Source: an uncultured Lentisphaeria bacterium (GTDB lineage Bacteria > Verrucomicrobiota > Lentisphaeria > Victivallales > Victivallaceae). Taken from it: 46,967 nt of DNA. The stretch spans positions 1-46,967 of the forward strand of contig CALABZ010000371.1 in the NCBI GenBank assembly GCA_937888615.1. The letters are read 5' to 3'. Position numbers and translations under genes: made by a program. Of this stretch, positions 1 through 8,961 are shown in pieces; position 1 is the stretch's first letter, and every line of letters starts with the position of its first letter. A model generated the notes under the pieces. That model saw only the letters and a program-made list of their open reading frames with translations, was not told where the DNA came from and ran no database searches.

Positions 1-2
1 AG

Positions 3-737
3 GAATATCGCGCACTGGTGGAAGCGCCGGAAGTGCGCTTTCTGCTGGCGGTCGGCGGCGGTTTCGAGGAATCGCAACAGGCCGAACGCTTTGCCGACAC
101 CGTGGCGGACAGTTGGTTCGCGGTCGGCGTACACCCGCACGGCGCCGCCGAATTCGACGGCGAGCTCTCCCCGTTCCGGGAATTCAAGGACAATCCGCGC
201 CTTGTGGCGGTGGGCGAGCTCGGACTCGATTTTTTTTATGATCTGTCGGATCGCGGTTCGCAGTTCAAGGTTCTGGAACAATTTCTGGAACTGGCGCTCG
301 AATGGGACCTGCCGGCGGTGATTCACCTCCGCGACAAGGACGACAAATTCGACGCTTATGCGGAGGGATGGCAGATGCTCCGCGACTTCGCGTCCTCCGG
401 GGGCAGGGGAGATATCCATTGTTTCAGCGGAACTCCGCATTGGGCGGAGAAATTTCTGGAACTCGGCTTTTACCTCGGCGTGACCGGTATGGTCACGTTT
501 CCCAAGGCGCACAATATTCGCGAAACCCTGCGGGTGATCCCGCTTGACCGCCTGCTGTTGGAAACCGATTCGCCATATCTTGCCCCGGTGCCGTTTCGCG
601 GCAAAACCAATCATCCGGGTTATCTGGTCCGGGTGGCGGAAAAGGCGGCCGACGAGAAGTGCCTCCATACCGAGGAACTCGCCCGGATTACCACTGATAA
701 CGCATTCCGAATGCTGAACCGGGAGAAACCAGAATGA
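3..737 (+). CDS. tatD: TatD family metal-dependent hydrolase (5' end cut by window edge)
   Basis: This is a TIM-barrel metal hydrolase of the TatD/YcfH deoxyribonuclease family. Visible motifs are AVGVHPH, the AVGELGLDF strand with its metal-binding glutamate, HLRDKDD, HCFSG and the C-terminal ETDSPYLAP with the catalytic aspartate. The reading frame is open back to the first bases (…EYRALVEAPEV), and the usual N-terminal DxHxH metal motif of about 30 residues is missing, so the gene begins upstream of the window. The GTG at 18 is internal and not a true start. Its stop overlaps the start of the next gene (ATGA, 734-737), which indicates translational coupling with nudC. The exact substrate (DNA ends or D-aminoacyl-type esters) cannot be read from sequence. 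Confidence 0.93.
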   Translation, partial: EYRALVEAPEVRFLLAVGGGFEESQQAERFADTVADSWFAVGVHPHGAAEFDGELSPFREFKDNPRLVAVGELGLDFFYDLSDRGSQFKVLEQFLELALEWDLPAVIHLRDKDDKFDAYAEGWQMLRDFASSGGRGDIHCFSGTPHWAEKFLELGFYLGVTGMVTFPKAHNIRETLRVIPLDRLLLETDSPYLAPVPFRGKTNHPGYLVRVAEKAADEKCLHTEELARITTDNAFRMLNREKPE

Positions 738-1534
738 AATTCAATCCATCCAAAGCAAGACAATTTCCCTTCGTCGACGCGGACGGTTTCTGGATTGCCG
801 GACGGCAACGCAGTCTGGCCGTCCGCAAAGGGGATCATTCGCTGCCGGTCCGGGATGATTTCCGGGGCGTAGCGGGGACGGTGCCGATTCTGGCGGGGTT
901 CAGCGAAGGCGACAAATTTTACGCGGTCACGTTGCCGGACGGCGAATTGCCGGAGCATCTGGAGTGGGTCGATCTGCGCGATTACATTCAGCAGCTCGAC
1001 AAAGGGCAGCGCGCCGCGATTGCGCGGGCGATTGAGCTGAATCACTGGAACCGCGAACACCGTTTCTGCGGGATTTGCGGCAAGTTTACCGAGATTGATC
1101 CGAAAAGCGGCGCCCGGGTCTGTACCGGTTGCGGCATGGAATTTTACCCGCGTCTTTCTCCGGCGATTATCGTGCGGATCACGCGCGGACCGGAAATACT
1201 GCTGGCGCACAACCGTAATTTCAGTGCGCGCCGTTACAGTTGTATCGCCGGATTCGTCGAAGCCGGGGAAACGCTGGAGGATTGCGTCCACCGGGAGGTG
1301 TTCGAGGAAGTCGGAATACTGGTGAAGGACATTCGTTATTTCGGCAGCCAGAGTTGGCCTTTTCCGTATTCCCTGATCGCGGGGTTCACCGCGGAGTACG
1401 CCGCCGGTGAGGTCTGTCCCGACGGCGAAGAGATTGATGATGCGAAGTGGTTTTCGCACGACAACATGCCCGATATTCCCGGGCCGGGGAGTATTTCGCG
1501 CGAAATGATCGACGATTACTGTAACAAGGTATGA
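734..1534 (+). CDS. nudC: NAD(+) diphosphatase NudC (Nudix hydrolase)
   Basis: NudC hydrolyses NAD(H) to NMN(H) and AMP and can remove NAD caps from RNA. The 266-aa protein has the full family layout. There is a non-catalytic N-terminal domain, then a four-cysteine zinc ribbon (CGIC…CTGC near residues 115-135), then a Nudix box (GFVEAGETLEDCVHREVFEE, about residues 175-195). The NudC-specific SQSWPFPYS signature follows the box and separates it from other Nudix enzymes. The start ATG overlaps the tatD stop by 4 nt and the stop overlaps the next gene by 4 nt (ATGA), so it lies in a tightly coupled operon. All key Nudix glutamates are present. Confidence 0.95.
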   Translation: MKFNPSKARQFPFVDADGFWIAGRQRSLAVRKGDHSLPVRDDFRGVAGTVPILAGFSEGDKFYAVTLPDGELPEHLEWVDLRDYIQQLDKGQRAAIARAIELNHWNREHRFCGICGKFTEIDPKSGARVCTGCGMEFYPRLSPAIIVRITRGPEILLAHNRNFSARRYSCIAGFVEAGETLEDCVHREVFEEVGILVKDIRYFGSQSWPFPYSLIAGFTAEYAAGEVCPDGEEIDDAKWFSHDNMPDIPGPGSISREMIDDYCNKV

Positions 1535-4056
1535 ACAGAATGACTGCAATCGAACGCAAATATTTGGAAATCAAAGATGAAGCCAATGTCTCCGTGTTCG
1601 TTGCCTGTTATGAAACAGCGGGGAAGGGGCAGACCGTGTTTATCGCGGGCGGTTTCGCCGCCTTTCCGGGCACCTGGGAAAAGGCTCTGCCGTTTCTGCC
1701 CGGAAATTGTCGTTATATCGGTATCGACCTCAAAGGGTTCGGGAATTCCTCCAAGGAAACTTATGAGCGTCTTTCTCCCCACAATCAGGCATTTTTGATT
1801 GAACAGGTGATCCGGAAGCTGGATATTACCGATTTCGTGATGATCGGATATTCACTGGGGTGTACGCCCTGTTTACTGTCGATGGGCAGTCCGGAGATTC
1901 GTTCGCGCGTCAAACGGCTGATTCTGATCAACGGGATCGGCATTCACGACGACCAGCCGTTTTTCACCACCCGCATTTCCTCGCTTTCCGAGGACAACCC
2001 GTTGTTGAAGTTCGACAGCCCGGAGGTGACGGCCTATCTTTTCCTGCGTTATCTTTATGCGGGGGAGGAACGGATCGACCGTCAGACCCTGACCGCGTAC
2101 AGCGATTATTTCAAGATGCCGGGCGCACGCGAGTGCCTTGTCGCCACTGTCCAGCAGAAACAGCTTGACGACCGGGAAAAGTTCCGGCATATGCTGTGGA
2201 ATATTGAAGTTCCGACGTTGATTCTGCATGGTGCCAAGGACCGGGTGGCAAGGCCGGGGGATGCCGAATTCCTCGATCGGAGCATCCCGGATTCCCGGTT
2301 GGAATCAATCGCGAACTGCGGACACCTGCCATTGGAGGAATGCCCGGAAGCGACGGTCCGGCTGATTGCCGGTTTCATCCGGGAAGAGGACGTAACGCCG
2401 CATGAACACCGGGAAACCGTCGTTCCCCGATCAATTTATTCCCGGCTGAATATGCGTCGTCTGATTGATCATTGGAGTCCCGGAACCATGCTGATTTTTT
2501 TCTTCGTCAAAATTCTCCAGCTTCTGAAAAAGATGGGGATGCGGGCCGAGGAGAACGGTTGGCGCAAGGCTACCGGAATTTTTCTGCGCAACGAATACTC
2601 CAAGTTCGTCCTCGGCACGTTCCGGCTCCGTTATTTTGAAAACACGGTACCGCCCAACGAATATGCCGCCCGCCAGCAGTTGATTGCCCGGCTGGCCGAC
2701 TTCCTACGCCGGAGCAGTAGTGTGCACTGGTCGGTCGAACCCGGATTTTTCCAGCTTGGACGGCGCAAACTGCATTTCACCGATATCGTCGAGGCATTTT
2801 GGGACGGCAAGGGGCGGCTGGTCCGGCTGGAAGCCCACCTGGACCAATCGCGCAACTATTTCTCGATCCTGAACGAAACGCATGTCCGCAAGGCGCTTGA
2901 TAAGCTGGTCAAGGTCTACAATAAAAACCTGAATACCAATGTGCTCAAGCGCCCGACCGTTGTTTCGCGCAAAATGCGCCGCTGGGCCGTGCGCGGAGAG
3001 AAAGGGGTCGGCTTTACCGGCCGCCTCGAACTGCGTGGACTGGTGGACCGGTTGCTGACCGCTACTTTTATCCATTGCGAGACGCTGTCCGATGAGAAAG
3101 AACTTTTTCTCCGTCGCCGCCTCGCCACTCCGAACATCAAGATTTACCGCCATCCCGGTTGGGGACTGCTGAACATCATCTGTCGTTTCACCCCGGATTA
3201 TTCCGAGGCGGACCTGTGGCTTCAATACCATCATGTGCCGGTGGACGGCATGCCGATGCAGGAATTGCTGAAACAGTTGAAAAATGAATGGGGCTCTTGT
3301 GGGCCGATTCATTATCCGGCGCTCGGCAGCAGTGACGCGCGTCCCGAGATGTTTTATTACGGAAACCAACTTTTCCGGGCCCGGGTTTACGTCGGGTTCG
3401 AACTGATCCTGGCCATTCGCAAGCGCATGAACGAGCTTTATTTCAGTCGGATGGGGGGATCGGCCACGATTGCCGGAATGCTGATCTGGGGGTTGGCGCA
3501 GCATCCCGCTTTTGCCGACAGCAAGGTGGTGTTTCCGGTGGACCTGATGGAGGATTCCGCCCGGATTAACGAGCGGGAATTGAGTCTGGTGTTCATTCGC
3601 CCCGGGCAGTATTGCAACGCCGACGATCCGATTTCCGGTTTCGTCGAGTTCCAGAAGGAGTTCAACTGGCGTGTCTGGCGTACCCGGGCCGGGCGCAGCG
3701 AGAGTTACGAACTGCTCGAACTTTATTCGATGATTCATCCGCTGTTCTATTATATTGCCCGTTATATTTTTCCGAAAGCCACCGGCGAGATCCTCGGCAC
3801 TGTCGGTTTAACCGTGATTCGCGATGCCGAAATGTTCATCAGCCCGCTCAGCGACCTGCAGAGAAACGGTTTCATGTCGATCGGCAACCTTGCCATGCCC
3901 ACGATGGATGGCGGCACCTCCGGGGTGGTCAGCATTTGCGGCGACCGGGTCCAGCTCAGACGTTACATCGAAGCCATCACAATGATGGCCGAGAACTACC
4001 ATAGTTTCCTGGGAATGCCGAAACCGGTATTGCCCGACAGAAAGCCCGAACAATAA
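1531..4056 (+). CDS. alpha/beta hydrolase fused to HHxxxDG acyltransferase
   Basis: This is an unusual two-domain protein of 841 aa. Residues about 15-290 form an alpha/beta hydrolase with nucleophile elbow GYSLGC (S108), the acid in LHGAKDRV, and the histidine in NCGHLPLEE. The C-terminal half (about 330-830) resembles the CoA-dependent acyltransferase superfamily of chloramphenicol acetyltransferase, condensation domains and WS/DGAT. Its active-site motif is H567-H568-V-P-V-D572-G573 (HHxxxDG). Both catalytic sets look intact. It overlaps nudC by 4 nt and is followed after 10 nt by an LCAT-like lipoprotein. An acyl transfer or ester cleavage role in lipid metabolism is therefore plausible, but the substrate is unknown. 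No signal peptide or membrane segment is evident at the N-terminus. The fusion could instead act in secondary metabolite acylation. Confidence 0.8.
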   Translation: MNRMTAIERKYLEIKDEANVSVFVACYETAGKGQTVFIAGGFAAFPGTWEKALPFLPGNCRYIGIDLKGFGNSSKETYERLSPHNQAFLIEQVIRKLDITDFVMIGYSLGCTPCLLSMGSPEIRSRVKRLILINGIGIHDDQPFFTTRISSLSEDNPLLKFDSPEVTAYLFLRYLYAGEERIDRQTLTAYSDYFKMPGARECLVATVQQKQLDDREKFRHMLWNIEVPTLILHGAKDRVARPGDAEFLDRSIPDSRLESIANCGHLPLEECPEATVRLIAGFIREEDVTPHEHRETVVPRSIYSRLNMRRLIDHWSPGTMLIFFFVKILQLLKKMGMRAEENGWRKATGIFLRNEYSKFVLGTFRLRYFENTVPPNEYAARQQLIARLADFLRRSSSVHWSVEPGFFQLGRRKLHFTDIVEAFWDGKGRLVRLEAHLDQSRNYFSILNETHVRKALDKLVKVYNKNLNTNVLKRPTVVSRKMRRWAVRGEKGVGFTGRLELRGLVDRLLTATFIHCETLSDEKELFLRRRLATPNIKIYRHPGWGLLNIICRFTPDYSEADLWLQYHHVPVDGMPMQELLKQLKNEWGSCGPIHYPALGSSDARPEMFYYGNQLFRARVYVGFELILAIRKRMNELYFSRMGGSATIAGMLIWGLAQHPAFADSKVVFPVDLMEDSARINERELSLVFIRPGQYCNADDPISGFVEFQKEFNWRVWRTRAGRSESYELLELYSMIHPLFYYIARYIFPKATGEILGTVGLTVIRDAEMFISPLSDLQRNGFMSIGNLAMPTMDGGTSGVVSICGDRVQLRRYIEAITMMAENYHSFLGMPKPVLPDRKPEQ

Positions 4057-4066
4057 AGGAGAGGGT

Positions 4067-5575
4067 ATGATTTTCCGGACGATTTTAATGCTGGCGGTAT
4101 TGCTGTTGCTGGCTGGATGCGAGAGTTCCGTGGGCTCTTATCAGTCCAAGCAATCTTACGCCAAGCCGCTTTTCAGCGAACAGGCGGACCGTGCCTTTAG
4201 TTATGAGGGACCGCTCCGCAATCCGGTGGTGGTAGTCCACGGACTTCTCGGAGCCAAACTGCGCGATAACGCCACCGGCAAGGAATTCTGGGGAACGTTC
4301 AGCGCCGCCGCCCAGACTCCGGAGGAGATGCATATGTTCGCGCATCCGATGGGGATCGGGCAAAAACTTTCGGAATTGACCAACGGCACTTCCGCCTATA
4401 CCATGCTGGACCATGCCAATATCCAGCTTATGGGATTTTCGTTTATGGTGCCCGGTTACAGCGTACTGATCGAATTGCTGCAGCGTAGCGGGTATTGCAG
4501 CGAAACCAAACCGCTGCCGCCCGGTAAAAATTTCTATTCCCAGTTTTTCTTTTATTACGACTGGCGGCGCGACATTCCGGAAAATGCCGCCCGGCTCCAC
4601 TGTTTCATCATGGAAAAAAGGGCGTATATCCAGAAAAAATACTACGAGCTCTACGGCTTGAAGGATTACGATGTCAAATTCGATATCGTGGCTCATTCTA
4701 TGGGGGGACTCGTGTCGCGTTATTACCTGCGCTATGGTGATCAGGATCTTCCCGCCGATGGCGTTTCACTGCCTCACCTTGACTGGAAAGGGGCCAATTA
4801 TGTCGATAAGCTCATGGTGGTCGGAACTCCGAACGCCGGTTATATCGATACATTGCTGGAAATGACCGGCGGGCTCCGGCTTGCGCCGGGGGCTTCGGTT
4901 TATCCGCCCGCCCTGATCGGGACATTTCCCTCCTATTACCAGATGCTGCCGCAGCCGGATTCCCGCCCGGTGCTGTGGCAGGACGATCCCGGAGGCGAAG
5001 CGCCCGACTTCCTCGACCCTGAACTCTGGACGAAAATGAAATGGAGTCTGGCCAATCCGGAACAGGATTCCGTCTTGCAAATTCTGTTGCCGAAGGTCAA
5101 GGATAAAAGCGAACGTCGCCGCATAGCCCTCGATCATTTGGTCAAGTGCCTGAAACGGGCCCGGCAGTTTATGCGGGCGATACGGATTCCGGCCAATCCG
5201 CCGGAAAATGTGATGCTGATGCTGTTTGTGGGCGACGCGGTGGATACCGTTCGCGAAGTAAGAGCGGATCGCCGGACCGGGGGGTTGACGGTTTCGCGTT
5301 ACGATGCGGGAGACGGCAAGATTCTTGCTTCCAGCGCCCGTTTCGACCGTTCTTCAAGCGAGGTGTGGCAGCCTTTCATCAATTCGCCGATTGACTGGCA
5401 TGGGATTTATCACGTCCGAGCCGCTCACATGGGGTTGCTGTACTCGGAAGAGTTCGCTCATAACCTGCGCTTCAATTTGTTGATGATGCCGACCGAAATC
5501 CAGAAGGAACAGATGCGTGAACACATCAGTACGGCACATGAACGGCCCCGGAAAATGCCGCGGCTGCCGCGTTAA
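4067..5575 (+). CDS. LCAT-like lipase/acyltransferase lipoprotein
   Basis: This is a 502-aa lecithin:cholesterol acyltransferase-like alpha/beta hydrolase. It begins with a lipoprotein signal (hydrophobic stretch, then LLAGC with lipidated C18), so it is predicted to sit on a membrane outside the cytoplasm. The oxyanion-hole region VVVVHGLLGAKLR (about 53-66), the nucleophile motif AHSMGG (S211) and a C-terminal histidine in RAAHMG support lipase or transacylase chemistry. The ribosome binding site AAAGGAGAGG lies just before the ATG. It ends the tatD-nudC-hydrolase operon, and its stop overlaps the stop of the convergent DUF2156 gene within the four bases 5572-5575. The substrate, probably phospholipid or glycerolipid ester, is not readable. 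Confidence 0.85.
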   Translation: MIFRTILMLAVLLLLAGCESSVGSYQSKQSYAKPLFSEQADRAFSYEGPLRNPVVVVHGLLGAKLRDNATGKEFWGTFSAAAQTPEEMHMFAHPMGIGQKLSELTNGTSAYTMLDHANIQLMGFSFMVPGYSVLIELLQRSGYCSETKPLPPGKNFYSQFFFYYDWRRDIPENAARLHCFIMEKRAYIQKKYYELYGLKDYDVKFDIVAHSMGGLVSRYYLRYGDQDLPADGVSLPHLDWKGANYVDKLMVVGTPNAGYIDTLLEMTGGLRLAPGASVYPPALIGTFPSYYQMLPQPDSRPVLWQDDPGGEAPDFLDPELWTKMKWSLANPEQDSVLQILLPKVKDKSERRRIALDHLVKCLKRARQFMRAIRIPANPPENVMLMLFVGDAVDTVREVRADRRTGGLTVSRYDAGDGKILASSARFDRSSSEVWQPFINSPIDWHGIYHVRAAHMGLLYSEEFAHNLRFNLLMMPTEIQKEQMREHISTAHERPRKMPRLPR

Positions 5576-6480
5576 ATTTTCGGTCCCAGCCGATAGCGTT
5601 TGAGCAGAAACTCCGGCTCGTAGGAGTGCTTGGCGCGGCGCAGGCCGGGCAGGCCCAGATCCTGTTCGCGGTTGATGTATTTCACGCCGCGCTTGTACAG
5701 TAGTTCGGCGGTGAGTTGGTTGATCACCTGCGAGGAGCCTTTGTAGTCGCGGTCGGCTTTTTCAAAGTGCACGTCGTAAGTATCGCTGTTGGTGCGGCTG
5801 AAGACGGCGAACGCGATGATTTTGCCGCCGCCCTCGCGCAGGATCAGTCCCTCGGCGGAGAGCTCGCCCACGTGATTCATGGTCCGGTGCAGAGCGCCGT
5901 TTTCGTCCTCCAGCGTGTCGGTTCCCGCGCTGAGAAGATCGTTGATATGGAGTGCGAATTGCAGGACTTCGGGGGCGTTCTGGACGGTCAGTTCCTCGGT
6001 GCGGGCATCGGGATATTCGCTGTGGAACTGATGGATCAGGTTGCGTTTTTTATTCAGTTTCTCGCCATGCAGTTCGACCAGCGATTGCGTTGAATAGATG
6101 TAGTCATAATAGTCCTCGGAGGTTTCGACGATGAAATATTGTTCGAGCTCGGCGCGGTGTTCCTCCACATAGGGTTCGGGCACATCGTAAATCCAGCCGC
6201 AGAGTTTTTGGCTGCAGCACAGGGTTTTCAGAATATACGCCAGCTCGGCGGGGCTGAAATACGCCCCGACGGGGAACATCGCCTCATTGATGGCGAAAGC
6301 GCAGACGAGGAGTCGTCCTTCGACCTCGATAAACTGTTCGTCGTATACCTCGCTCCAGAAGAAAAGGTTGTTAAAGTTACATTCGCAACTGCGGCGGTCC
6401 AGGAGGCTGAACTTCTCCCGGAAAATAGTACCGTCCGTCAGTTCCACCGGTTTGAAATTGCAGATATTTAAATTTTTCAT
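5572..6480 (-). CDS. DUF2156 / phosphatidylglycerol lysyltransferase-domain protein
   Basis: This 302-aa protein resembles the DUF2156 (LPG synthase C-terminal, GNAT-like) family. Recognisable family features are the N-terminal CNFNNLFFW region, the middle YSTQSLVELHGEKLNKKRN segment, and a second acetyltransferase-like fold that ends in the REQDLGLPGLRRAKHSY region. Full-length MprF has an N-terminal flippase domain, which is absent here, so the protein is soluble and its acyl or aminoacyl acceptor is unknown. The start is placed at the ATG whose first base is 6480 because a GGAG site lies about 7 nt upstream. The frame stays open further up to 6552 without such a site. It converges on the lipoprotein gene with overlapping stops and diverges from the HD-domain gene. 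Confidence 0.8.
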   Translation of the reverse strand: MKNLNICNFKPVELTDGTIFREKFSLLDRRSCECNFNNLFFWSEVYDEQFIEVEGRLLVCAFAINEAMFPVGAYFSPAELAYILKTLCCSQKLCGWIYDVPEPYVEEHRAELEQYFIVETSEDYYDYIYSTQSLVELHGEKLNKKRNLIHQFHSEYPDARTEELTVQNAPEVLQFALHINDLLSAGTDTLEDENGALHRTMNHVGELSAEGLILREGGGKIIAFAVFSRTNSDTYDVHFEKADRDYKGSSQVINQLTAELLYKRGVKYINREQDLGLPGLRRAKHSYEPEFLLKRYRLGPKI

Positions 6481-6507
6481 AAAACTCCGTCTTTGGAGCT
6501 TTAAGTT

Positions 6508-6537
6508 AGCATAAAAATACGTTTTGTCCAATCTCAA
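6508..6537 (-). promoter_or_regulatory. candidate sigma70-type promoter of the DUF2156 gene
   Basis: On the minus strand TTGAGA (6532-6537) is followed after 18 bases by TATGCT (6508-6513), five-of-six and four-of-six matches to the -35 and -10 consensus. It lies about 28 bases before the ATG at 6480. This is a pattern match only. Confidence 0.4.
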
Positions 6538-6540
6538 ACG

Positions 6541-6569
6541 TTGAATTTTCACTCCGACACCGCTATTGT
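6541..6569 (+). promoter_or_regulatory. candidate promoter giving a leaderless HD-domain mRNA
   Basis: TTGAAT (6541-6546), a 17-base spacer and TATTGT (6564-6569) precede the ATG at 6579. Transcription would start at or within a few bases of the ATG, and no Shine-Dalgarno sequence is visible, so the transcript may be leaderless. Confidence 0.4.
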
Positions 6570-6578
6570 AATACTATT

Positions 6579-7337
6579 ATGGATATACTGAAAAAGCAAT
6601 TTATTGAATATGCCGACCGTTTTCTGGTCGGAGACCGCAATGAAGACCTGATGATCCTGCTGAAGCGCGATCACTGTCTCCAGGTGGCGGAGGTCGCTCT
6701 TGAACTGATGAAGTCCGTCACCGGCGATCCGCGCGAACTGCTGTTGGCCGAAACCGCCGGACTGCTTCATGACATCGGGCGTTTCATCCAGTACCGCAAG
6801 TACCGGACGTTTGCCGACGCCAAGTCCGAGAATCATTCGGTGCTCAGCGTCGGGGTTATTCGCGAACTGGAACTGTTGGCTGGCTACACCCCCGTCGAGC
6901 AGGAATTGATCTGCGATTCCATTCTCTGCCACAACCGCCCCGCGATTCCGGAAGGGTTGCCGGAGCGTGAGCGTCTCTACGCCGCCTTGCTCCGCGACGC
7001 CGACAAGATCGATATTTACCGGGTGGTGCTGGAGTATTACGAGAACCCGTCTTCGATCGGTACGGTGACGCTGGATTTGCCGGATACCCCCGAAGTGAGT
7101 TCCGAGGTCGTGGAATCACTGCGCGCGCATCATCCGGTCCGGATGACGGCATTGCGCACGGTCAGTGATTTCAAGCTGTGCCAGCTGGCGTGGATTTACG
7201 ACCTGAATTTGCCGCGTTCGTATCATTTTTTCCGTGAACGATCTTATCTGGAGCGCATGTGTGTTCAGCTCCCGGAATTTCCGGAACGGAATCCGCTGGT
7301 TATCCAATTGAGGGATTTTCTCGCTTCGAAGCTTTGA
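6579..7337 (+). CDS. HD-domain phosphohydrolase
   Basis: This 252-aa metal-dependent HD-superfamily protein shows the histidine of KRDHCLQV, then AGLLHDIGRF (the HD pair), the ENHSVLS histidine, and a late RDADKID aspartate. This is a complete set of HD metal ligands. Such proteins hydrolyse phosphomonoesters or cyclic or linear nucleotides, but the substrate cannot be assigned. The protein is cytosolic, with no signal or membrane segment. It starts a short plus-strand unit with der, whose start is 50 bases downstream. No ribosome binding site is visible before the ATG, consistent with a leaderless start from the promoter at 6541-6569. The first residues (MDILKKQF) look like a natural N-terminus. 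Confidence 0.85.
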   Translation: MDILKKQFIEYADRFLVGDRNEDLMILLKRDHCLQVAEVALELMKSVTGDPRELLLAETAGLLHDIGRFIQYRKYRTFADAKSENHSVLSVGVIRELELLAGYTPVEQELICDSILCHNRPAIPEGLPERERLYAALLRDADKIDIYRVVLEYYENPSSIGTVTLDLPDTPEVSSEVVESLRAHHPVRMTALRTVSDFKLCQLAWIYDLNLPRSYHFFRERSYLERMCVQLPEFPERNPLVIQLRDFLASKL

Positions 7338-7387
7338 AAATCCATATTGAAGAGTATATTAAAGTTGTTCATCATGAGGAGTATTTT

Positions 7388-8884
7388 ATGTCGCAATATG
7401 AAGAAAAACTGCCGACTGTCGTAATCGTGGGACGCCCCAACGTCGGTAAATCAGCGTTGTTCAACGCCGTTATCGGACGGCGTTTATCCATTGTTCACGA
7501 GCAGAGCGGTGTGACCCGTGACCGTCTGGCGGCCCCGGTTTCCTGGCGCGGTCGGCATTTTCTGCTGATTGATACCGGGGGCCTCGGCAATTTTTCGCTC
7601 AAGCGTTCCGATATGTGGGACAAGGCCATTTCCCGCCAGGTAGAGGCGGCAATAGCGGATGCTGATTTGCTGCTGCTGGTCACCAACGTTCAGGAGGGAA
7701 TTGTTCCTCTCGACGAGGAAGTGACCGCCCGGCTTCGCGCTTCGGGCAAGCCGATCCTGATGGTTCCGACCAAGGCCGACAATGTCGGTTACGATCGTAC
7801 CGCCGAGGAGTTCACCAATCTCGGATTCGACAACGTTTTCCCGGTGTCGGCGCTTCACCGCCGCGGTATCGGCAATATGCTGGACCAGGTGCTGAAGAAT
7901 ATCGCCGCGCCGCAGGAAAAAGAAATGCCGGAAAAACCGGAACCCTTTAAAATCGCTGTCGTCGGTCGCCCCAATGTCGGCAAATCCTCGCTGGTGAATG
8001 CCCTGCTGGGTGAAGAGCGCGTGATGGTCAGCGAGGTCGCCGGTACCACTCGCGACTCCATCGACATCGAATTCACCATGCGTTATCAGGATGAAATGGT
8101 GCCGGTGCAATTGATTGACACGGCCGGACTGCGCCGCCGTTCAAAGGTTGACTCCGCGGTCGAAGTTTTCAGTGCCATGCGCGCCGGGGACGCCATCAAG
8201 CGTGCCGACCTGGTTGTTTTCGTGGTCGAGGCGTCGCCCAACGGCTTGACGGCGCAGGACCGGAAAATTTCCAGTATGATTCAGGAGTCGCGCCGGGCTT
8301 GCATCATCGCCGCCAATAAATACGATATCTGTTCCGATACGGCGAAAGACCAATTAATTGATGAGCTCCGTTACACGTTGCCGGGCATGGATTATGCCCC
8401 GGTCGATTTCGTCAGCGCCCTTGAAGGACAGAACATCCGCAATTTGATCGACCGGATCGCCGAGGTCCGGGCTCAGGCCGAGGTGAAAATCCCGACCGCG
8501 GTGCTGAATCGGGTGGTGAACGATGCCTTCGAACGCAACTCGCCGCCCGCCTCCGGCACGACGGCATTCCGTTTTTATTACGCGACGATGTCCGGCAATA
8601 ATCCACCGCGTTTCGTACTGTTCGTGAACCGGAAGGAGCTCTGTACGGACAATTATATGGCGTACTTGCGCAACTATTTACGGCAGTCGTTTGACTTCAC
8701 CGGTTTGCCGATTGTTATCGAACTTCGGCCGCGTCCGAAAAAGGTGGAAAGCTTTCGCACGGTCAAGAAACCGACCTATGCCCGCGCCGAGCGCGCCGCC
8801 CGCAAAACTCCGATCCGGACACCGAAGACCGTCAAGCGCGGAAGTCAAAACAATACAAAAAGCAGGAAAAAATCGTCGAAGTGA
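7388..8884 (+). CDS. der: ribosome-assembly GTPase Der (EngA)
   Basis: Der is an essential tandem-GTPase factor for 50S ribosome maturation. Two full G domains are visible. The first has GRPNVGKS (P-loop), DTGG (G3) and the T/SKAD-type G4 in PTKADNVG. The second has GRPNVGKSS, DTAGLRRRS and NKYD. They are followed by a KH-like C-terminal domain and a lysine/arginine-rich tail. The start is the ATG at 7388, preceded by TGAGGAG at proper spacing; the frame stays open upstream but overlaps the HD gene and lacks a better site. At 498 aa it matches the family length. It is co-directional with the HD gene and followed by the Bat genes. Confidence 0.97.
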   Translation: MSQYEEKLPTVVIVGRPNVGKSALFNAVIGRRLSIVHEQSGVTRDRLAAPVSWRGRHFLLIDTGGLGNFSLKRSDMWDKAISRQVEAAIADADLLLLVTNVQEGIVPLDEEVTARLRASGKPILMVPTKADNVGYDRTAEEFTNLGFDNVFPVSALHRRGIGNMLDQVLKNIAAPQEKEMPEKPEPFKIAVVGRPNVGKSSLVNALLGEERVMVSEVAGTTRDSIDIEFTMRYQDEMVPVQLIDTAGLRRRSKVDSAVEVFSAMRAGDAIKRADLVVFVVEASPNGLTAQDRKISSMIQESRRACIIAANKYDICSDTAKDQLIDELRYTLPGMDYAPVDFVSALEGQNIRNLIDRIAEVRAQAEVKIPTAVLNRVVNDAFERNSPPASGTTAFRFYYATMSGNNPPRFVLFVNRKELCTDNYMAYLRNYLRQSFDFTGLPIVIELRPRPKKVESFRTVKKPTYARAERAARKTPIRTPKTVKRGSQNNTKSRKKSSK

Positions 8885-8961
8885 CAGAACTTCTCTTCAT
8901 GAGCCGTGTCTATAAATTCATATAGGAACAAAAATATACAGCTAGTTACGGGAAGTGAGTT

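Noticed and set aside
2704..3738. long minus-strand open frame of 344 codons
   Set aside because: It lies wholly inside the hydrolase-acyltransferase gene, has no recognisable domain and shows GC-rich third-position shadow composition.
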